Shown here piece after piece: positions 5,657-10,165 of a stretch of 10,165 nucleotides of DNA (position 1 is its first letter; the number at the start of each line of letters is the position of its first letter). Made by a program: the position numbers and the translations under genes. The stretch spans positions 1 through 10,165 of the forward strand of contig JADFWK010000119.1 in the NCBI GenBank assembly GCA_015223015.1, written 5' to 3'. The notes beneath the pieces are model-generated. The model saw only the letters and a program-made list of their open reading frames with translations, searched no databases and had not been told where the DNA came from. This DNA comes from Pseudomonadota bacterium. Lineage in GTDB: Bacteria > Desulfobacterota > DSM-4660 > Desulfatiglandales > B25-G16.

Positions 5657-8600
5657 CTATCTATATTTGACCCGATGAACAATGCTATAGGCAATGGGGA
5701 TAATAAAGAGTGTCAGAAAGGTAGAAAACAGCAAGCCAGATGCTACGGCAATGGCCATGGGTGACCGGAGTTCCGCCCCTTCCGTGTGACTCAAGGCCAT
5801 GGGAAGCATACCGAGGATTGTGGTGACGGCAGTCACCAGTATTGGCCGCACCCGCACCGCTGCCCCCTCAACAATAGCCTCTCCAAATTCCATCCCTCTT
5901 TTTCGTAATCGATTGACATAGTCTATCATAACAATGCCGTTGTTAACCGCTATGCCGGTGAGGATCATAATCCCCATAAGGGCAGGCACGGATAAGGTCC
6001 GTCCAAAGGCAAGGAGTCCGGCGACAACACCAATAAACCCCAGGGGCACGGTAAACATGATAACAAAGGGTGTGAGGAGCGATTCAAACTGGGCTGCCAT
6101 AATCATGTACACCAGCATGATCGCTACCACCAATGCCCACAGCAGCCCCGAGAATGCCTCCTCCATATCCTGATACCTGCCTCCGTATTTCACAAAATAC
6201 CCCTCAGGAAGCCTGATGTTTGTCACCCTTTTCTTGATATCCTCCACGATGCTGCCGATGTCCCTACCAAAGGTGTTGGCCTTTACCGTGACCTTTCGCT
6301 CCTGGTCCTCCCTGGTTATCTCCACCGGCCCCCTGCCGAATTCGATTTCTGCTACCTGGTAAAGGGGAATCTGGTGTCCCATGGGAGAGGGGATATTGAT
6401 ATTGCGTATGTCGCTGATCGAGTTTCGGTCAAGATCCTGCAAGCGTACCCTCAGGTCGTACTCGTCACCCCTGATTCGGTACCTGCTGGCCACGATTCCC
6501 AGAAAGGCCTCCTTTACGGTCCTTCCAATGGCCCCCACCGTTAGCCCCAACCGTGCTGCCTTTTCCCGGTCCACCTTTATGCGTATTTCCGGCTTGGTGT
6601 CTTTGAGGCTCAGTTCAACATCCCGCAACCCGGGAATATCTCTACAGGCCTCTGCAATGGATGCGCCGACACCTTTCAGCACGGAAAGCTCCTTACCAAA
6701 GATCTTCACCTCTACCGGCGATTCACTCCCAGCGCCCATCATCATTTCACCGAGATCTACAAAGGTGAATTCAGCACCCTTTACCTTGGGAAGTCTCTCT
6801 CGTATAGCATCGGTTATCTCATCCGCTAATCTGATTCGATCCTCTTTATCAACGAGCTTGGCCATGATCTGTGCCTCATTCACATCTGCCGTTCCCATGC
6901 CCCAGGCGAGATCCATCTTGCTCGTTTCAGTGAGCCCGATAACGAGCGCGGCATACTCGATTTCCGGCTGATCAAACAGGATATCCTCAATGTTCCCGAT
7001 CACCCGGTTCGTTTCCTCCAGGTTTGTTCCCACCGGCATCTTGGCCATCATCGAGAGAATGGGGATATCCTGCTTGGGCATAAACTCAAACCCTAAGCTG
7101 GGCACCATATACACACTTCCGGCAACGAGCAGCAGGGTGGCTGCGATCACAGTCTTCCGGTGCCGCAGGGCCCAGCCAAGGGATCTCCGGTACACGTTCC
7201 TGATGGGTTCAAACCGGCTCCTGCCCGGTCCCGGCCCTGATTCATCCCGCCTTCTTCCCTTCAAGAGGGTAGAGGCGATCATGGGTACAATGGTAAGAGA
7301 GACAAACAAAGAGGCGAGCAGTGCCAGGCATACGGTCAAAGCCAAGGGGCGTGAGAGCTTGCCCGCGATTCCCGTTGTCAACACCATGGGGAAGAACACC
7401 GCCATTGTTGTCAGTGTTGAGGCGGTTATGGCCATTCCAACCTCTGTTGCACCCACTTTAGCAGCCTCATTACGATCTTTGCCCAGTTCATCGAGGTGGC
7501 GAAAGGTGTTCTCTATGACCACCACGGCATTGTCAACGAGCATTCCGATACCGAGGGCCAGACCACCCAGGGTCATGATATTAAAGGTATAGCCCAGGCC
7601 ATAAATACCCAGAAACGTTGTCACTACAGACAGGGGAATGGCCAAGGAGATAATCAAGGTCGGCCTCCAGCTGCCCAGGAAAAAGAGGATCACCAGGATA
7701 GCCAGGATACCCCCCTGAATGGCATTGAAATTCGTTCTCTTGACAACCTTTTTGATAATGCGGGAAAAATCTATTACCGGATGAAAGGTAACACCCTTTG
7801 GCAACTCATCCTTTATCTCATCTAGGGCTGCCTTTACCCGATCAATTACCGTAACCGTATTGGCCCCTGACTGTTTCAGGATCATCACGACCAACGAGTT
7901 TTTTCTGTTGGTCCTGGTGTAGCTCCGGATCTCCTTGTGGGTATCTTCTACCCTGGCAATATCCTTGATATAGATGGGTGTACCGTTGTGTATGCCTACA
8001 ATGGTATTAGCAATGGGCTCCAGGGATTTGTACTCGCCCATGGTCCTCACCAGGTACTCGGTATATCCCCGGGTCACGTGCCCGGCTGAGACATTCAGGT
8101 TTTCCCGTTTCAGCGTTTCGATAACCTGGTTCAGGGAAAGGCTGTAGGCCCTGAGTCTATCCCGATCAACCAATACATTGATCTCCCTCTCCAATCCCCC
8201 GGCGATCCAACAGATTGCCACCCCATCAAGCCGCTCAATCCTCCCTTTCACATTGTCGTTGAGATATTGGCGGAGCTTGATCGTATCCTCCATTCCGGTG
8301 ACACCGTAAAAGAGGATAGGCGAGTCTGACATGTTAAACTTAACCACTAACGGGGTATCGGCTTCCTCAGGCAGGTAGTCTGTTATCCAGGAGAGCTTAT
8401 CCCTGACATCCTGGGCGGCAAAGTCAAGAAGCGTGCCCCACTCAAACTCTACCATGACCACCGACACGCCCTCTTTTGATATTGATCTGATGCTGCTCAC
8501 CCGTTTTACCGTGCTCACCGTCTCTTCTATGGGCTTGGTGATCTGATTTTCAATATCCTCGGAGGCAACACCTTCATAGCTGGTAACCACGGACACAAAG

Positions 8601-8728
8601 GGGTATTCGAGCTCGGGCATCATATCGATGCCAATCCTGACAAAGGCTATGATACCAAACAGGCACACGATCAGGGTTAGCATCAGAACCGTAATCTTTC
8701 GGTTAACAGAAAATGCCGGTATATTCAT
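5657..8728 (-). CDS. RND efflux transporter permease, AcrB/HAE1-type
   Basis: Inner-membrane proton-driven exporter of the RND superfamily (AcrB type), 1023 residues, usual family length. The two-fold plan is clear: TM1 (11-31), a periplasmic porter region (about 35-335), TM2-6 (about 337-490), TM7 (about 525-545), a second porter region (about 550-860) and TM8-12 (862-1016). The N-terminus MNIPAFSVNR is typical of the family. In TM4 the relay motif reads LVDNAVVVIEN: Asp399 matches AcrB Asp407, but the second Asp is Asn400. In TM10 the AcrB Lys940 position lies in AVNNGIVMID, so Lys is replaced by Asn (929/930). Many HAE1 relatives share this reduced relay, so it is probably active. The substrate cannot be told. 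ATG 8728 follows the adaptor stop directly (TAGATG), with AGGG a few bases upstream inside the adaptor gene, so translation is likely coupled. Confidence 0.96.
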   Translation of the reverse strand: MNIPAFSVNRKITVLMLTLIVCLFGIIAFVRIGIDMMPELEYPFVSVVTSYEGVASEDIENQITKPIEETVSTVKRVSSIRSISKEGVSVVMVEFEWGTLLDFAAQDVRDKLSWITDYLPEEADTPLVVKFNMSDSPILFYGVTGMEDTIKLRQYLNDNVKGRIERLDGVAICWIAGGLEREINVLVDRDRLRAYSLSLNQVIETLKRENLNVSAGHVTRGYTEYLVRTMGEYKSLEPIANTIVGIHNGTPIYIKDIARVEDTHKEIRSYTRTNRKNSLVVMILKQSGANTVTVIDRVKAALDEIKDELPKGVTFHPVIDFSRIIKKVVKRTNFNAIQGGILAILVILFFLGSWRPTLIISLAIPLSVVTTFLGIYGLGYTFNIMTLGGLALGIGMLVDNAVVVIENTFRHLDELGKDRNEAAKVGATEVGMAITASTLTTMAVFFPMVLTTGIAGKLSRPLALTVCLALLASLFVSLTIVPMIASTLLKGRRRDESGPGPGRSRFEPIRNVYRRSLGWALRHRKTVIAATLLLVAGSVYMVPSLGFEFMPKQDIPILSMMAKMPVGTNLEETNRVIGNIEDILFDQPEIEYAALVIGLTETSKMDLAWGMGTADVNEAQIMAKLVDKEDRIRLADEITDAIRERLPKVKGAEFTFVDLGEMMMGAGSESPVEVKIFGKELSVLKGVGASIAEACRDIPGLRDVELSLKDTKPEIRIKVDREKAARLGLTVGAIGRTVKEAFLGIVASRYRIRGDEYDLRVRLQDLDRNSISDIRNINIPSPMGHQIPLYQVAEIEFGRGPVEITREDQERKVTVKANTFGRDIGSIVEDIKKRVTNIRLPEGYFVKYGGRYQDMEEAFSGLLWALVVAIMLVYMIMAAQFESLLTPFVIMFTVPLGFIGVVAGLLAFGRTLSVPALMGIMILTGIAVNNGIVMIDYVNRLRKRGMEFGEAIVEGAAVRVRPILVTAVTTILGMLPMALSHTEGAELRSPMAIAVASGLLFSTFLTLFIIPIAYSIVHRVKYR

Positions 8729-9877
8729 CTAATCCCTCAGCACCTGTACCTTGGTGTTATCCGCCATTCCATAGTGTCCCTCAACAACCACCTCTTCCCC
8801 TTGCTTCAGGCCGTCAATCACCTCGATCTCCCGCTCGCTGGTGATACCAACAGTGACCGCCCGTAAGGAAACACGGTCTTCGTTAATCACAACCACAGCG
8901 GTTTCGCCGCCTCTCCTCACCACCGACTTGAAGGGGACGATAAGGGTACCTTTATGTACCCTCGGGTAGAGCGTCACCCTGGCAAACATTCCTGCCTTCA
9001 ACCGGTGGTTCTTATTGGAGATCTGGATCTTCACGGTAAATGCCCTGCTCACCGGGTCTACCAGGGGGTTTATGGTTGAGATCTTGCCTGCAAACGTAAC
9101 GCCCGGGTAGGTATCGACCGTAATCTTTACAGGATTACCAATGGCTATGCGAGCTATGTGGACCTCAGGCAAGCCAACCTCTGTCTTTACCTTGTCGATA
9201 TTCATGATGAGGAAAAGCACGGTAGGTGGCATCGTGGTTACATATTCCCCCTGATTAACCAACCGTTTCACGATCATGCCGGAAAAGGGGGCTACAATGG
9301 TTGAATCCCTTAATTTCTGGTCTGCCATGGCCAGATTTTCCATGCAGCTCAAAATCTGGGCCCTCAGGACTTCCAGCCTGGTCACCGCCATGGAATGAGC
9401 CGTGACAATATCGTCGTATCGTTGCTGGGAGATCACCTTTTTCTCATAAAGGTTAGCGAGCCGTGCCTTTTCCTTGCGAACATTTTCCTCTTTCAGCTCC
9501 GCCTCTTTGAGTTGGGCCTCAGATACCCTTACCGATGCCTCACACTGTCTTCGGGCAATCAGGATGTTTTCTTGTTCCATCTCGGCCAAGATCTGCCCCT
9601 TTTTTACCCGATCCCCTTCATCCACATAAACCTTTTTCAGGGTTCCGGAAATTTTCGGTCCTATCTTTGATTCATGTTGGGGAAATATGGTTCCTGTGGC
9701 AAAGATGGAAACCGCAATATCCCCTCTCTTCACCGGAGCAACCTTTACCGTTGGGAGTTCAGCCTCTTTATCTGGAGGAGGCTGGATTTTGTTGTCAGAA
9801 TTGAAATCCTCACACCCGCAGATCAGCAGCGTTACCACGACTAGTATTGCGCCCAAAACCGAATATTTATGAATCAT
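8729..9877 (-). CDS. RND efflux periplasmic adaptor (membrane fusion lipoprotein)
   Basis: Periplasmic adaptor of the HlyD/AcrA family, 382 residues from the chosen start. It links the RND permease to an outer-membrane channel. Residues 5-20 are hydrophobic and end in ICGC, a lipobox-like site giving lipidated Cys22; Cys at -2 is unusual. Lipoyl half-motifs are at about 76-100 (GTLKKVYVDEGDRVKKGQIL) and 192-213 (IVAPFSGMIVKRLVNQGEYV), with an alpha-helical hairpin between (about 103-190). The beta-barrel spans about 228-305 and the membrane-proximal domain follows. Start: ATG 9877 has GGAG at 9884-9887, 6 nt upstream, and puts the signal peptide at the N-terminus. An in-frame ATG at 9889 and a TTG at 9931 would add residues before the signal and are less likely. 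It is first in the operon; its stop abuts the permease ATG. No TolC-like gene is present. Just upstream is an integrase relic, so the promoter may lie inside that relic; none was clear. Confidence 0.94.
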   Translation of the reverse strand: MIHKYSVLGAILVVVTLLICGCEDFNSDNKIQPPPDKEAELPTVKVAPVKRGDIAVSIFATGTIFPQHESKIGPKISGTLKKVYVDEGDRVKKGQILAEMEQENILIARRQCEASVRVSEAQLKEAELKEENVRKEKARLANLYEKKVISQQRYDDIVTAHSMAVTRLEVLRAQILSCMENLAMADQKLRDSTIVAPFSGMIVKRLVNQGEYVTTMPPTVLFLIMNIDKVKTEVGLPEVHIARIAIGNPVKITVDTYPGVTFAGKISTINPLVDPVSRAFTVKIQISNKNHRLKAGMFARVTLYPRVHKGTLIVPFKSVVRRGGETAVVVINEDRVSLRAVTVGITSEREIEVIDGLKQGEEVVVEGHYGMADNTKVQVLRD

Positions 9878-9883
9878 CTCTTT

Positions 9884-9887
9884 CTCC
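9884..9887 (-). promoter_or_regulatory. Ribosome binding site fixing the adaptor start
   Basis: GGAG on the minus strand lies 6 nt before the ATG at 9877. It decides between three in-frame starts (9931 TTG, 9889 ATG, 9877 ATG), because the other two lack a comparable site and would put 4 to 18 residues ahead of the signal peptide. Confidence 0.6.
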
Positions 9888-9896
9888 ATGGATAGA

Positions 9897-10092
9897 CTAA
9901 TGCCAACCACTAACTTCCCGTATCTCTCCAAGATCGCGCTTCACCACCTCACGATACAGAAACACGATGGCATTCAAGGCCTGATTCTGGGTAGCAGCGG
10001 GATGCCGCCCCCCACACCTCTTCGGTCCTGATGCTGTAGTGCTTGAGGCGGATTACATCGCTGACTTGATCGAGGAGTTTCTTCTTGCCCAT
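9897..10092 (-). pseudogene. Integron-type tyrosine recombinase (IntI-like) N-terminal relic, internally deleted and truncated
   Basis: Two pieces of the SAM-like N-terminal domain of an integron integrase are visible in different frames. From ATG 10092 one frame reads KKLLDQVSDVIRLKHYSIRTEE (to about 10018). From about 9998 to the TAG at 9897-9899 another frame reads TQNQALNAIVFLYREVVKRD then LGEIREVSGWH. In integron integrases these motifs are separated by roughly 45 residues (the AYVxWIRRFI...ASTQNQAL region), so an internal deletion with a frameshift has occurred. The entire catalytic domain (Arg-His-Arg-Tyr) is absent. The relic ends 19 bp before the adaptor ATG. Motif recognition is from family knowledge; the deletion is inferred from frame and spacing. 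It should be non-functional. It could also derive from an integron-like integrase outside true integrons. Confidence 0.85.
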
Positions 10093-10131
10093 ATCACTCT
10101 ACTATGGTAAGAGATTTTAACGCCCTAAGCC

Positions 10132-10158
10132 TTGTTTGGGTCCCCTGCTCACAAACAA
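10132..10158. repeat. Inverted repeat upstream of integrase relic
   Basis: TTGTTTG (10132-10138) and CAAACAA (10152-10158) are exact reverse complements with a 13-bp spacer. On the minus strand the flank toward the relic reads CTTAGGGCGTTAAAA (10127-10113), which resembles the R' end of integron attC sites (GTTRRRY, 6/7 match). This could be a decayed recombination site, but the window ends before the rest can be judged. Confidence 0.3.
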
Positions 10159-10165
10159 CGCACGG

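Noticed and set aside
6381..7592. Plus-strand ORFs of about 200 codons (6381-6971, 6990-7592)
   Set aside because: They are antisense frames of the RND permease gene with no ribosome site and no family features.
1..10165. CRISPR arrays, tRNA or rRNA genes
   Set aside because: No regularly spaced repeats and no tRNA- or rRNA-like sequences were seen on either strand.

Overview
The window looks like a chromosomal segment of a Gram-negative anaerobe or facultative anaerobe, most like Desulfobacterota (old Deltaproteobacteria). The signs are a cysteine-type formate dehydrogenase with a NuoG/hydrogenase-like Fe-S N-terminus, a PilT whose overall sequence resembles deltaproteobacterial PilTs, an MJ0042-type zinc-ribbon protein, and an RND efflux system. 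This assignment is inferred from protein style and not from a marker gene. Base composition is moderate, with no abrupt shift seen by eye.

Layout. (1) Positions 1-1847, minus strand: the first 615 residues of a large formate dehydrogenase alpha subunit. It runs off the left edge, and because it lacks a stop in the window it is easy to miss; several long plus-strand ORFs here are its antisense shadows. (2) Positions 1848-2419: a 572-bp divergent control region. It holds a near-consensus sigma70 promoter for the dehydrogenase, two adjacent palindromes, a textbook -24/-12 (sigma54) promoter facing the pilus operon, and an extended -10 promoter candidate close to pilT. (3) Positions 2420-5472, plus strand: a tight three-gene operon with a canonical PilT, a divergent PilT/PilU-like ATPase, and a zinc-ribbon protein with a degenerate receiver-like domain. 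(4) Positions 5473-5656: a convergent spacer with an A/C-rich imperfect repeat. (5) Positions 5657-9877, minus strand: an RND permease and its lipoprotein adaptor, adaptor first, with no spacer between them. (6) Positions 9897-10092, minus strand: a decayed integron-type tyrosine recombinase remnant ending 19 bp upstream of the adaptor start, followed by an inverted repeat at the right edge.

How the parts work together. The two ATPases should power type IV pilus retraction at the cytoplasmic base of the pilus. The third gene is the least understood part: a Zn ribbon, a charged linker and a receiver fold without the conserved lysine, which suggests a phosphorylation-independent adaptor tied to the retraction motors. 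The RND pair forms two thirds of a tripartite efflux pump, and no outer-membrane channel gene is present. The integrase remnant directly upstream suggests that a past rearrangement may have set the present 5' boundary of the efflux operon. The formate dehydrogenase has its own promoter and appears to be the first gene of a leftward transcript.
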